DNA of 64,000 bases from Hygrophila difformis (Eukaryota > Streptophyta > Magnoliopsida > Lamiales > Acanthaceae). The notes beneath the pieces were generated by a model. That model had not been told where the DNA came from, did no database searches, and saw only the letters and a program-made list of their open reading frames with translations. Position 1 is the first letter of the stretch. The number at the start of each line of letters is the position of its first letter. Below, one piece after another: positions 22,640 through 33,411 of the stretch. The position numbers and the translations under genes were made by a program. The DNA is taken from assembly GCA_030278955.1 (NCBI GenBank), contig JAOANR010000003.1:22095050-22159049 (forward strand), written 5' to 3'.

Positions 22640-23740
22640 TCACAACTTCATAAGCTGGATTAAATCTCTCCATCTTTGAGTCAGATAGGTCCACAAAATC
22701 CCTTGGAGATTGGCTTGGACCCAAATTAAAGTGACCAATGGCTTCTACAATACCAGCTGCACATCTTTCTGTTGCATGAATTACCTTGGGATTATCTTTT
22801 GCATTTGCAGAGTACCACTGCAATAATTCTTCTTGGGCATTGTTGACCTGTTTTTTTTTTTTGTCAAAAGAAAAAAAGTTCAAAATGAAGAGAGAAGGCT
22901 TGAGGCCTTTCAATGGATGACACACACAAAAAATTGTAGGGAAAATAGTGTAAGACTTACCATGACACCATGGACATCTGGAATACTAAATAATTCAGCA
23001 TCGTTACCAGAGTCACTAGAGGCTAGCGTGTTGGTAGGTAACTTACCAGCTTCCTTTAACTTTTTAAGCAAATAAGCTAGTGCTTGCCCTTTGCCAGCTC
23101 CCTGTGGCAATACATCCAAGTCCATTCCTCCACTGTAAATAATTTTGACATCCAACTGAAACACCAAAATGAATTGTTACAATGATGGAATGAAACAAAT
23201 GATGAATAAGCACACTATATCAAACAGCAAAAATACAACCAAAGAAAAAACTGGATACAAATTTAGTATTCCCCATGTTCTTGCAAGCATGTTGAAAGAG
23301 CTCGGATAACATTCTGGGCCTTGTCTTTCTGCACAGAAAAAGTAACCTTGTGTGGTCGTTGTTCAGTCTCAGGCTGCATGACCACAAAAGCTTGCCTTAG
23401 TATCAGAAAAAGCTGGCGTTGAATGCTGAATATTTACAGAAAAAAATTAGTGCTTTAATTAATCTAAGTTTAGCTTACAACACATAGATCAAATGCAACA
23501 AGCTCCCAAAAGCAATGCCTCACCTGAAGAGCGAGTTCACCAAACTTGCTAGTATCTTCGGCCACTATTTTCCTATCCCATTTCTGATTTAAATATTCAA
23601 CCCAGCCATCATCTGGTGTCATGGAGTTCCCATATGTTATTTCAGTTCCCACAGACATTATTGTGATGTCAGGAGTTAGAAGGGGCTTCTGTTTCCTTAA
23701 TTCTTTGTAAAGTGTTGGTGACCTCCCAGTATTCTTCATG
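22640..23740 (-). pseudogene. Sucrose-phosphate phosphatase gene fragment
   Basis: Four exons: 23524-23740 (GRSPTLYKELR, MSVGTEITYGNSM), about 23272-23373 (QRPHKVTFSVQKDKAQNVI), 22961-23155 ([36 protein letters not shown]) and about 22640-22847 ([20 protein letters not shown]). SPP is the HAD-family enzyme that releases sucrose from sucrose-6-phosphate in the cytosol. The piece lacks the N-terminal catalytic motif I (the DxDxT region) and the C-terminal SPP domain, so it cannot be an active phosphatase. The residues before DSGND are SS where the family usually has CG. Exon frames are open and intron borders mostly canonical. Confidence 0.9.
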
Positions 23741-24366
23741 GCACCAGCAGAACTACATGCAACTACCATTTATTTAGACAACACGATGCATAAAAGAACT
23801 AAGTGCCCAGCCATATGATATAGACTTCAAAGAGGAAACACTCACGTATATATACGAACAAAGACCCGTACATAGAAATCCATTTGAACAGACAACACAG
23901 GGACTATTTACCGCTTGTACCGATTTGCATGGCTCTGCAATTCAAAGAGAAATTTACCTCAACCTTTATAAAGAGATGAGTGTAAGATTCATTAAACACT
24001 GAAGTAAGAGAAGTATCTCTTTTAACTTTTGGATTTAGTGCTCAAAAGAAAAGCCAATATAAACAAAATCAAACAAATTTCTAATTTTCTCCGTGGATAT
24101 CTCGTGGAGTGGCATGAAGTCTCTTTAAAAATGAAGTTCAGATCCAGCAGATAAAGGTTTTGTTTAGTGGCCACCTCAGAACAGGGCAGCAACGACGACT
24201 GCTTAATCATTAGTAATATTTAAGCTCTGTAGTTCTATACCAGTAAGTATTAGCTGCAAGATATTACTTTCTACAAGAAATGAATTATTAATTAATAAGA
24301 AAAACCAAATTGAAATAAACATGCTTCTAAAAACATATAATGAGATCCAATCCAACACAAACAAAT

Positions 24367-24631
24367 TCAGTCCACTTGCAGGAATAGAGCAAACATTGCA
24401 GTAACTACAGCAACATGTCGCCTATAAGCAGCAGCTACAACAACAGGAGGAATTTCACTTACCAGATCACCACTGACAACCTATATGAATGATGAGTTAT
24501 AACCACAGTAGATTACACCAAATGACTAAAAAATATCAGAAGAGTCAAACCAGGATGTCCTTTGCACTCAAGCGGTGATCAATAACTCTAAATGCACCAG
24601 CTGCACCAACATCCTCAAGAACTGCAATTAC
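24367..24631 (-). pseudogene. eIF2B gamma subunit gene fragment
   Basis: Exon 24551-24631 encodes VIAVLEDVGAAGAFRVIDH and LSAKDILV; exon 24367-24480 encodes VSGDLVSEIPPVVVAAAYRR, ending in TGA at 24367-24369. This matches the N-terminal nucleotidyltransferase-like domain of the gamma subunit of eIF2B, the guanine exchange factor for initiation factor eIF2. Only about 65 codons are present, so no function is expected. The stop codon lies at the edge of homology and would end a chimeric reading frame. Confidence 0.82.
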
Positions 24632-25139
24632 CTGCCAAACAGGAATTGGATATAAAAATTCAAATCATCTTCTTGGAATGAGAATATCATGACCAAGATA
24701 CAGGTCTAGGTACTGTTTAAGTGATCAAATTACATAGGGACAGAAGATTGTTTCCATCTTAAATCCAAAATAGTATATACCATAACAAATCCCAGTTGCA
24801 CTCTGATTCCTCAAGCACATGTAAGTAACCATTAGACTCTACTCCCAGTGAGCAAATGAAGGAATTAAGAGAATATTCAATAATAACGATGGGCATCATC
24901 AGCAAACCATAAGGTATTGAGTGATCATTAATAAAGGCACAAAAAAATGTGAAAGGGATAACAAACTACAAATAACAATAGAGCTGTTGTGGGCAGCCAT
25001 CTAACAACATAGTATAAACAGCAACCACAACAAACAGAACCCAACCAAACATTCCAATACTAATCCTTCTATGTAAGCCCTACAAGCTAAAAATGCCACA
25101 TCCTATTTCAACACTAACAACTAACAAACAAAGCGTTAC

Positions 25140-25630
25140 CTCAGAAAGAAGCTCAGTATCAAAAGAATGCAGATCCAGCAACCCTGGGCTACTGTCATTT
25201 GCCGACACCTGTTCTTCCCCATTCCTCCTCCCGAAATTCCGCAGCGGCGATAGCGGCTCCTCAAACAAACCGCTGCCTCCATTGTAACCTCTCGGGGCGT
25301 GCACACTTCTATACATTCTCGAACCCTGGCCGCCGCCGTCGTAGTACCCAAAATCCTATTCAAATGTACCGAAATTAGATATCAAAAAAACCAAACCTCC
25401 AATTCCAAATCACACCATCAGATATACAAAACCTAGCTCCATCCAAGTTCAACCAACCCACAGAACCGTACCTGAGCAGGAGGCACCGCATTGTTCGTTG
25501 ACTGAAGATGTTGCAAACCAGCTGATTGCAACCATCGGCCATTCGATGCAGACTCCAGAAAATTATCAGAGTACTGCCGCTGATGATGCGCCGCCGACGC
25601 CCCGGATCTCTGCCTCCCTACCGCATTCAT
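25140..25630 (-). pseudogene. Kinesin-13 gene fragment, first two exons
   Basis: Exon 25472-25630 starts with ATG and encodes MNAVGRQRSGASAAHHQRQY and GRWLQSAGLQHLQS. Exon 25140-25355 encodes DFGYYDGGGQGSRMYRSV and SPGLLDLHSFDTELLSE. This is the N-terminal extension of plant internal-motor kinesin-13, a microtubule-depolymerising motor; the motor domain is absent. Introns have GT/AG borders. The piece lies next to the Helitron 5' end with its own start codon, so any retained promoter would drive transcription through the whole captured series. Confidence 0.85.
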
Positions 25631-25690
25631 TTTCTCACCCAATTCAAACAATCAAACAAAAACAACAAAAACCCACCTCAATCCCTAGTG

Positions 25691-25812
25691 AGAGACAGAT
25701 GGCGAGGGAACAAGCAAGGGAAGTGGGAATGAGAGACAGATGGCGAGGGGAAGAAGAAGGGAAGTGGGAACGAGAGACAGATGGCGAGGGGAAGAAGAAG
25801 GGAAGTGGGAAA
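25691..25812. repeat. 41-bp tandem repeat
   Basis: Three units starting at 25691, 25732 and 25773, each opening AGAGACAGATGGCGAGGG. It lies upstream of the kinesin-13 start codon, in what would be its 5' leader. Confidence 0.9.
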
Positions 25813-25980
25813 TGAACGGCCAGGATTTCAAATTGGAGACTGGATCCAACGGACAAGATTGAAATTAAGATTTGGAGAGAAAACTCTTCTCCCGTTTATA
25901 TAGTAGTAAATAGATATATATTTTTTAATTTGAGAGGTAGGGCTGGAGCCCTACCTAGCTTGAGGCTGCGTCCGCCTCTA

Positions 25981-26030
25981 GATATGGGACATGGGACTTA
26001 ACCACTAGACCAAGTCATTATCACAATTTC
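25981..26030 (-). repeat. SINE, 5' head (split)
   Basis: On the minus strand GACTTGGTCTAGTGGTTAAG is a tRNA-like head with an A box, followed by TCCCATGTCCCATATC. Its continuation is at 16204-16362, displaced by the hAT/Helitron stack. Confidence 0.7.
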
Positions 26031-26126
26031 ACTGTATTTAATACCTCACTTAATATAATTTACTCTTTAAATTAAATTACAATGTGGATTAAGTATTTAC
26101 TTAATGTGGGTTGAGTAAATATAATA

Positions 26127-26388
26127 CTCTCTCTCCGTCTCAAAATATTTTTGACATTCCTACTTTTTACGCAAATCAATGCATATTTTTAACCACTAAT
26201 AACTCAAGTTTGTACAAATAAAAATTCCAAAAGTTTAATATTTAAAAACTACACGACGAGAAGAATCTAACAAGATCTGACTTGTCTATATTTTAACTTA
26301 TATATCTATGATAAAACTTTAAGTGAAAGTCTGTGTGTGAATAGTGCCAACTATTCCAATTTCAAAAATATTTTGATACGGAGGGAGT
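26127..26388. mobile_element. Stowaway-like MITE
   Basis: Ends near CTCTCTCTCCGTCTC and, on the other strand, ACTCCCTCCGTATC, with TA on both sides. CTCCCTCCGT is the classic Stowaway (Tc1/mariner) terminus. The interior (CTCAAGTTTGTACAAATAAA, GAATCTAACAAGATCT) recurs at 26.5, 35.5, 11.7 and 13.2 kb. Confidence 0.88.
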
Positions 26389-26403
26389 ATTATTTAAATT
26401 ATA

Positions 26404-26663
26404 CTTCCTCCATTTTTGAATAATTGGAAGATTTAGGTATATCACACAATCCGATTCATATTTTTAACACTTAATATCTCAAATTGTGTAAAAGTAAAAA
26501 TTATGAAAATTTAATATTATAAAACTACGCAATTAGACGAGTCCAAAAAGATCTCACTCGACTATATTTTATCTTATATAAATGAGTTAAAAAATTGAAT
26601 TAAATTTAATCAATGAATAGTAAGTACTATTCATTTGTTTCAATTTTAGAGAAATGGATGGAG
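26404..26663. mobile_element. Stowaway-like MITE, second copy
   Basis: Starts CTTCCTCCATTTTTG and ends GAAATGGATGGAG, flanked by TA. The interior is homologous to the neighbouring MITE (ATCTCAAATTGTGTAAAAGT, AAGATCTCACTCGACTATAT). Two related MITEs within 20 bp suggest insertion near or into each other's TA sites. Confidence 0.82.
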
Positions 26664-26714
26664 TATTTATTATGGGGATCAGCCCTTCATCTCTCAAGTT
26701 TACTGACTCCCTAT

Positions 26715-27308
26715 TAGGGGTGGGTCGGTACGGTATACCGAAAAAATTTTACCGTACCGTATACCGTATCGAACTTTACGGTATGAAAAATTTCATACTG
26801 TTGCCGTATCGAAAGTTTCGGTATGAAATATTTCCATACCGTTGCCATACCGATATTCCGGTAAGTTCGATATATACCGCTATACCAAACCTTCGGTACA
26901 TACCGACATACCGGTATCGCGGTATATACCGACATACCGAACATTCACTACATATTGACATACCGGTATTGCGGTATATACCAGCATACCGAACTTTCGC
27001 TACATACCAGCATACCGTTATTGCAGTATATACCGGTATCGCGATATATACTGACATATCGAACAATCGGTACATACCGATATACCGATACCGCGGTATA
27101 TACCGAAGTTCGGTACGGTAACGTTATACCGCGGTATCAAAAAATTTATACCGTTACTGTACCGAAATCTTACTGTACCGAAATCTTACGGTACGGTATG
27201 ATACCGTACCGAAAATTACGGTATACCGAAAATTTCGGTATTCTCGATATTTTTTCGATACGGTATGTGCGGTATGCGGTATATTCGGTATATTTCCCCA
27301 GCCCTACT
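26715..27308. mobile_element. hAT-like MITE filled with ATACCG words
   Basis: Begins TAGGGGTGGGTCGGTACGG and ends TATTTCCCCAGCCCTA, an imperfect inverted repeat. The whole interior is made of ATACCG/CGGTAT words in both orientations at close spacing. Long ORFs with Y-R-Y-I-P-type repeats on both strands are by-products of this. No clear 8-bp target duplication remains. Confidence 0.65.
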
Positions 27309-28157
27309 CTTATCCTATTACTTTTTCCTATTGTAAATTATGGTTTCTTTCTTTCTTGATTTATAAAAATAAAAATAAAAAAAAATATATTTACTCCGGA
27401 CGTTCAGGTTAATCATTTTATTCTTTTCCATAGAAGCATTATTCATACCACTATTTCGTATTATAAAATAATATAAAATTATTTAATCAAGTATTTCCTT
27501 AATGTTTAAGTTATTAATCATATATAGTAGTAGTAGTACTTTTTGTTTTCGAGGAATCTTTTTTTTTTTTTCAAAACAGTTTTTTTTTTAAAAAAAAAGC
27601 GTATATGAAAGTGAAACCCTGTGAATATAATTTGGGTATAGAGCTAGAAAAATAAAAAGAAAGATATGGAAATGACATAACGAAGCCCACAAGAGATGAG
27701 AGTAATTCCTCATTGGACCATTTACCAATAGCCCACGAGCGATTAAAGGACCTCTCCAATTTTACAATTGGCCTATGGCCTTTCGGCAGGTGGCTTTATT
27801 TTTGTTGAAAATAGACAAATTATTTATAATTAAATTCTTCTGAAAATATGAAAATTTTTACAAATGTCATAAGTTTATTTTCTTATATCTTCAAAGGTTA
27901 TTGTTTGTTTGAAGAAATTAAAATTTTGTAGCAGTATCCAAAAGTCCATCCAAATAGGACATTTGTAATTGAAAAGTTAGCGATTTATATTGAATGTTTT
28001 TTCTTTTTTTCTTTTTTTATTTTTATTTTTATTTTTATTTTTTTTAAAGTGAATACTGGGTATTCTGCAAAGGCGAATTCTACATAGGGCAAAATATGCA
28101 AGCACCATCAATAGCTAGCTAATAAAACAAAGGGCAAAATAAAAATACATTTAATCC
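27309..28157. other. AT-rich intergenic sequence
   Basis: No gene recognised. Poly-T/poly-A runs lie near 27560-27597 and 28000-28045. Confidence 0.55.
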
Positions 28158-28160
28158 TTA

Positions 28161-28964
28161 CGGTGCGTTTGGTTGGAGGGATCTTAGATTACCAGTGGGA
28201 ATGTGATTGCTGGGAATGTAAGATTACTGGGAATATGAGATTACTGTGAATCTTAATTTTTGATGTTTTAAGATTATTGCGTTTGGTTAGATTGGGAATC
28301 TCAGATTTCTAGTTCTAAATAATTTACCATAATGTCCCTGAATTTCAATTGAACGAATGTTATAATTATGTCATTTTGCTACACAATAGAAATATTTAAG
28401 CCGGTTTATTTTTTAAAATATTGAAAATTCTTTATATGTAATTTATTGTATGATAATTACTTATTTAATGTCTCTAAATCCTCAGCTTCGGCCCTCCTTT
28501 CCACCGAAAAAAAAATGTCTAAATCCTCAATATTTTTATTTTATATATAGAAGAAAAGTATATTTTAAGAAAATATAAAAATATATATTAAAATATGAGA
28601 ATATATATATTTAAAAAATATGTTTAAATAATTTTCAAAATTTTTCAATTTATTTTTTAAAATTAAATTTCATATATTTATCATTTTAGAATACAAATAT
28701 CTAAATTTATAAAATAAAATAAGTATAAAAAGTGAGGGTATAAAAGTCAAATTAATATAAAAGTGGGTAAAGTGGAGGTGGTAATCTAAGATTACCTGCC
28801 CTCCAGGTGGGAATGTGATTCCCACCTAAAACACCCAACATTCCCACCTTGGTGGGAATGTGACATTCCCACATGAAACATGCCCCGAACCAAACATGGG
28901 CATGTTTCATTCCCTACCCAAGATTCCCAGTGGGAATCTCAGATACCCCGAACCAAACGCCCCG
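28161..28964. mobile_element. Tourist/Harbinger-like element
   Basis: Terminal repeats CGGTGCGTTTGGTT and AACCAAACGCCCCG with TTA duplicated on both sides (28158-28160, 28965-28967). Subterminal GGGAAT/ATTCCC words occur in opposite orientation at the two ends; the centre is AT-rich. No transposase is present, so it is non-autonomous. Confidence 0.88.
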
Positions 28965-29110
28965 TTAGTATCTTACCAAGAATGGGTACGACCAATTCAA
29001 TCCATTTTAAGAACATTACAAACCCCATTGGAACCGCAACATGATCAACAACGACAACTCAGTTGTCGCAATTAATGTCGTCGAAAGTTGAATATCAAAA
29101 AGAGCTACAC

Positions 29111-29330
29111 TTTGAAAATGGAATAAATGCCCAATTAGTCCTTTTTGTTTCATTTTTGGCCAAATCACTCATTTATCTATTTTTATACCTAATTAGTCCT
29201 CTACCTTTTGACTTAATGTCCAATTTAGTCATTTTTGTATAAAATAATCTCCACTTGACACTCTTTTATATTAAATTGACCACCAACCTTTCAAACTATT
29301 TCATTTTAGCCCCAAAACTTTAAATAGTGA
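29111..29330 (+). repeat. Left inverted repeat flanking the pararetrovirus
   Basis: TTTGAAAATGGAATAAATGC and the following AATTAGTCCTTTTTGTTTC match, in inverted and diverged form, 36985-37190. The inner ends also match (CTTTTATATTAAATT against CTTTTATATTTAACT). The pair may be the arms of a MITE into which the virus integrated, or of a Mutator-like element. Confidence 0.6.
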
Positions 29331-29599
29331 TTTTATTAATCCATACATCAAATTAATGCCCAACATGCTTCCGTAAGAAAAATTAAACAAAAACCTCATA
29401 CCTCGGGTTTGACCGCCTTGTTGCCGGGTCTTCCGAGCTCTGGGATTTTACGGACTCCTTCCAACCACACGACCGCAGCCAATGACCAGATCTGGGCTCC
29501 TTCAGCAACAATCAGCACAGTCCTATTTCGTTTCCTACCATAGGACGTAGCGAGGTTTGGGGCAAAAAGTTTAATTCTAATTTTGGAAGATTATGGATA

Positions 29600-30070
29600 T
29601 AGGAAGCCTGGATTTTTATTGAAGAAATATTAAAAATATTACAGAAATATTTTTCCCCTAATGGAGAAGACGGACACTTAGCTCCTCATATATGAGGATG
29701 CTTGACTCTGGGGGACTGACCCCATATGAAAAAGAAATACAGAAAGGAAATTTTTGCAGAAAGGAAATATAACTTATTATTTTGAAGAGTTGGGAGGATT
29801 TCTGATGCCTTCCATCTGCTTCAATATCTTCTATTTATAGGCGTCCGCATACTTCAATCACGGACTCCAAACAAACTCTAATTTCTTATGACGAACGCAG
29901 TGACTCACTTGCCTTGGATTCCAGCCTACATTATTATTCTGCCAGAATTATTGCTAGTGGGCTCCTACATCAACTCGTCACATGCCCTTGCCAACTGCCC
30001 CTCTCTACTTTGTCGGCCATTAATGTAGGGTCTTTGCCGACACCTCTCTTTCTCTTACATCCAGTTGTTT
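29600..30070 (-). promoter_or_regulatory. Pararetroviral promoter and poly(A) region
   Basis: On the minus strand TATAAATAG (29831-29839) is followed about 210 bases downstream by AATAAA (29615-29620). This spacing, with the poly(A) signal shortly after the transcription start, is the arrangement known in caulimoviruses, where the signal is bypassed on first passage to make a terminally redundant RNA. The region has no ORF. Confidence 0.65.
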
Positions 30071-31363
30071 TCACTTGGACTTGTGAAAATTTTTTGGACG
30101 TTTCTTCCCTTTATCTTGTCCAGATTCGGCTTTCTTTTGGATTACCCGAATCTTTGTACCGAATAGGGGTTTTTCATGTTCCACGCAATATGGGCATATG
30201 TGATTATCCCATTCCCCAACATGCATCATGTTGCATGCCTTTCTTCTGGTAGACTCCGTTGCTGGCAACTTATTTTCCCAGATGAGTAACCTTTTCTTTT
30301 CAAAAAAGGTTTCCGCAAACTCCGTGTTTTTCCCTGTTAAAGAATTAACCAGGAACGATCCATTTAAATTATTGGAAAAGATTTTAAATGGATATTTGAC
30401 CTTTTCCATCTCTGTGAGACAGACCCAGAATCCCCATGCTCGTTTGGTGGAGATCTCATCTTCGTTGATTGAATATACCAATGGTGCCTTCTCATCCATA
30501 GACTTAACTCTGTTAAAGGCAATCATATTAGGTCTTTGTAATTTAATAAAATGAAAGACCGGATAAGAACCTTTCCCGACTATTTCTGGTGCTGCTGAAA
30601 TGAACTTAAGCTCCAGAATAGCTCCTCTTTGCAGGTGCGGGTTGTTCTGCCATGATTCGTGCACTGCGCTACTTATCCATCCCGGAAGTTTTTCAATTTC
30701 CGGAAACCCTGGTGATGTAGTATGAACCGATGCTAATGAGCCAAAATCGTACCACTTTCGAACCTCTTCTGGCTTTGATCCCTCGAGCATCCAAACCCTG
30801 TTGTATCTTCCGGATGTTTCGATCACCGTCTTGCAGGGGTTAATTCCCTTTTTGGAAACCAGTTGTTCCCATTTTCCTTGGTAGTCCAGCCATGCTGTAG
30901 AAATGACCTTCTCTTCTGAATTAACCTTAGAGGTGCATGTCATTGGCCTAATGTTAATTTCTTCCTCTTTTACCCCAGAGGCAGTGGGTTGACTTGAACT
31001 TTCGGAAATGTGACTTTCCTCTTGCTCAACATTTTTGTCGGTATCCGACAATGGTTCCTTTGAAGTAGTGTTTGAATCTGCTTCTTCATATGTGACCACC
31101 TTAGCTTTTTGGGCACATTTCTCTTTGTTTACTAGAGAGGCTGACGGCTTTCTGATTGGCTCTAATACTGTTTCCCATAGCGCTGTCATTGCTATATGGG
31201 AGGTTCGTATATTGTTGCGAACCATGTCCACATCACTCTGTTGTATTTGGCCAGCTGCTCGTGCATTGATCTCGAGCTGTCCAAAATGCTTTGATGGCTC
31301 CTCTAGGTTTTCTCTGAGGTGCCTGAATCTCGTAATGATGGAATCAGCTTCAAATGCTTCCAT
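30071..31363 (-). CDS. Transactivator/inclusion-body-like protein of the pararetrovirus
   Basis: An open frame of 430 codons, the last gene of the viral order, overlapping the end of the RNase H region by about 60 bases. Residues 1-65 are charged and helical and 80-145 are acidic and low in complexity. Residues 155-260 contain VWMLEGSKPEEVRKWYDF, which resembles the core fold of caulimovirus P6/TAV proteins. A CPYC motif followed by His lies near residue 390, and the C-terminus is lysine-rich. In the family this protein promotes reinitiation on polycistronic RNA and forms inclusion bodies. It is the only large ORF of this copy without a stop. The function is inferred from position and weak similarity. 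Confidence 0.7.
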   Translation of the reverse strand: MEAFEADSIITRFRHLRENLEEPSKHFGQLEINARAAGQIQQSDVDMVRNNIRTSHIAMTALWETVLEPIRKPSASLVNKEKCAQKAKVVTYEEADSNTTSKEPLSDTDKNVEQEESHISESSSQPTASGVKEEEINIRPMTCTSKVNSEEKVISTAWLDYQGKWEQLVSKKGINPCKTVIETSGRYNRVWMLEGSKPEEVRKWYDFGSLASVHTTSPGFPEIEKLPGWISSAVHESWQNNPHLQRGAILELKFISAAPEIVGKGSYPVFHFIKLQRPNMIAFNRVKSMDEKAPLVYSINEDEISTKRAWGFWVCLTEMEKVKYPFKIFSNNLNGSFLVNSLTGKNTEFAETFFEKKRLLIWENKLPATESTRRKACNMMHVGEWDNHICPYCVEHEKPLFGTKIRVIQKKAESGQDKGKKRPKNFHKSK

Positions 31364-33411
31364 CTTTCGTCAAGAAATCTGCAAGAACATTTTTCATGAG
31401 ATTTTATAACATCAATATCATAAGTATAATATTGACATTCAGCTTGCCATCTGATAATACGAGCTTTTTCACTTTTTGATTCAAGTTTATTTTTTAGAAA
31501 AGCTCTAACATTAGTATTATCAACTTTTAATACAAATTTCTTTGCAAGTAAGAATAAAGGCCATTTTTTAAATGTTTTCCATACTGCAAAGAATTCTTTT
31601 TCGTTAATGTGCCAGAGTTTGGCTTGTTGTTCAGTGAACAACCCTCCTGTGTATCTACAGGGTTCTTGACCCGTAGTTGTTTTTCTCATGAGCACTCCTG
31701 CCCATCGAAAATCATTGGCGTCTGTGTAGACTACCAGCTCATCCTCATCTTAAGGTATCGCGAGTTTTGACAAGCTATTGTAGACTTATTTTAGTTCACG
31801 AATTCTCTTGGTATGGATTTCTTCCCATTTCCATCTAGAGCTTTCAGTCTCTTTCAGGAGTAGTCTAAAATCCTTTCTATATTTTGCAAGGTCTTTTATA
31901 AACATGCCTGCAAAATTTATAACTCCCAAGAAACTCTGAAGTTGTTTCTTGTCTTTTAATATGTCAGGAAAATTGCGGATTTTCTCCACAATATGTTCCT
32001 GTAATTCTATCCCTGCTTCATCAATTTGAACTCCTAAAAATTCAATTTTATTAGCAGCGATAGTAGCCTTTTTCTCAGAGAGAACAAGACCTTCCCTGTG
32101 ACATGCATCTGAAAATATTTCAAGATGTTTAATATGTTCTTTTATATTTCGAGATGCAATCAGAATGTCATCTATGTAGACGAACATGAACTCTAGATAA
32201 TCCTTAAATAGATTATCCATCTTTCTTTGGAATATCTGAGGGGCATTGGAAAGCCCCATGGGCATAACATTCCAAATATATTGCCCTTGTGGGGTGGAGA
32301 ATGCTGTGAATTTCTTCGACTCATTCTCCATCTTAATCTGATAGAAACCAGATTTACAATCAAATTTAGAAAACACTTTAGCACCTTTGATGCAATCAAT
32401 TAAGTGTTCTCTACTCGGAATGTAATGACCATCAAACTGTATTATTTTATTAATACCTTGATAGTTTATTACCAACCTGGGTTTACCTCTTTTTATTTCA
32501 CCATGGTTTCTTACCAAGAATCCAGGGCTACTATAAGCTGAGACTCCAGGCTCGATGAGTTTAAGATCGATATGCTCCTTGATAATTTGCTGCATATCTT
32601 TCTTATCCTGCATATTCATTAAGATGGGTTTGTATCGAACATACTCATATTTATATTGTTCTTTTACCTGTAGAGTAGCTTCGATCTTGTTTTTATCCCA
32701 CCATGCCAGAGGATTCTCGTTAAAGTTTCTCTGGATAAGTCTTTTGACATTTTCGAGGGACAATTTAGTTTCTCCATCAATGTCTAATGAAGTTATATTT
32801 AATGACTTCATTTCCTGCATTGCTTCTTTGAGGTTTATAATTTCCTCAATAGAAGCTTCATCGAATCCTTGTTGTCTAAAAGACAACAAAGCCTTACCAA
32901 ACTTTCTTTTATCCTGCATTTTCGGATGGGTTAGTTTGACATCATTATCACCTCGTTTGCTGCGAAATAATATAGGCATTAATCTGTTGAATGCCTTTTC
33001 TCTGCGCAACACCTGTATCTCATTTCCACAACTTGTGGTAAATATTAACAAATTTCTTTTGTTATCTTGAACATATTTTGTAAAGGATTGTATGAAATTA
33101 TTCCCTAACAAAATATCTGCTCATGTATCATGAAAGTAAATAGGAGACATTTTTACCTTATACCAAGGTGTACCAAATGCTCCTCCAATCATGATATTGG
33201 CCTATCAAATACCCTTATTTAGTACTAAGATTTTTTGGGAAAAATCTTTTCTTGCAATAATGGGTAATGATTCCATAGCTTCGCTAGGGAAAACTCCTGG
33301 TTTTGCCGTGCAAATACCTGATCCTGAATCAATATAAGCTGCAAAATATTCTGACTTATATTGTTCATATATTATACCTATTGAGATATAAATGGAAAAT
33401 GGACTTGTCAT
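31303..33411 (-). pseudogene. Pararetroviral polymerase (protease-RT-RNase H), broken
   Basis: One reading frame runs through the region with several in-frame stops (a pair near 33202-33207, one near 33135, one at 31786-31788, one near 31752). The protease has IDSGSGICTAK at about 33290-33320. Reverse transcriptase occupies 31786-33111, with KPRLVINYQGIN, MPMGLSNAPQIFQ and the catalytic VYIDDILIAS near 32175. RNase H follows at 31303-31750, with YTDANDFRWAG and VLKVDNTNVRAFL. In intact relatives this polyprotein replicates the genome by reverse transcription in the cytoplasm. This copy cannot make the full protein. The 441-codon RT section itself is uninterrupted. Confidence 0.9.

Larger units (their letters stand above)
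16918..25914 (-). mobile_element. Non-autonomous Helitron with captured gene fragments (9.0 kb)
   Basis: On the minus strand the 5' end is TCTATTTACTACTATATAAA, a typical plant Helitron start. The 3' end has a perfect 6-bp hairpin (CTGTGC, loop ATC, GCACAG), eight bases, then CTAG. The host bases are A before TC (25915) and T after CTAG (16917), as expected for Helitron insertion, and there is no target duplication. No Rep/helicase is encoded, so it needs an autonomous partner. Inside lie intron-containing fragments of kinesin-13, eIF2B gamma, sucrose-phosphate phosphatase, ABCG/PDR and Pumilio-24 genes, all in the Helitron's 5'-3' sense. Retained introns show capture from DNA, not from mRNA. 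A Pack-MULE is less likely because there are no terminal inverted repeats. Confidence 0.88.
16363..25980. mobile_element. hAT-like element hosting a SINE and the Helitron
   Basis: The termini ATTGGCGGATCTAAG and, on the other strand, TAGAGGCGGACGCAGCC resemble hAT ends. They are flanked by 8-bp near-identical sequences (16355-16362 and 25981-25988). The element proper is only about 0.6 kb (16363-16917 plus 25915-25980); the rest is a SINE (16640-16815) and the Helitron. No transposase is seen. Confidence 0.6.

Noticed and set aside
16918..25914. A functional gene cluster or operon-like set (kinesin, eIF2B, SPP, ABCG, Pumilio)
   Set aside because: Every piece is truncated and lacks essential domains, and the set lies exactly between Helitron ends.
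26654..27359. Long Y-R-Y-I-P repeat ORFs on both strands
   Set aside because: They are products of the ATACCG-word array in a hAT-like MITE and occur in several frames at once.
30228..31409. Plus-strand ORFs of 108-124 codons opposite the viral transactivator-like gene
   Set aside because: They are antisense shadows of the minus-strand viral frame, with no domain of their own.
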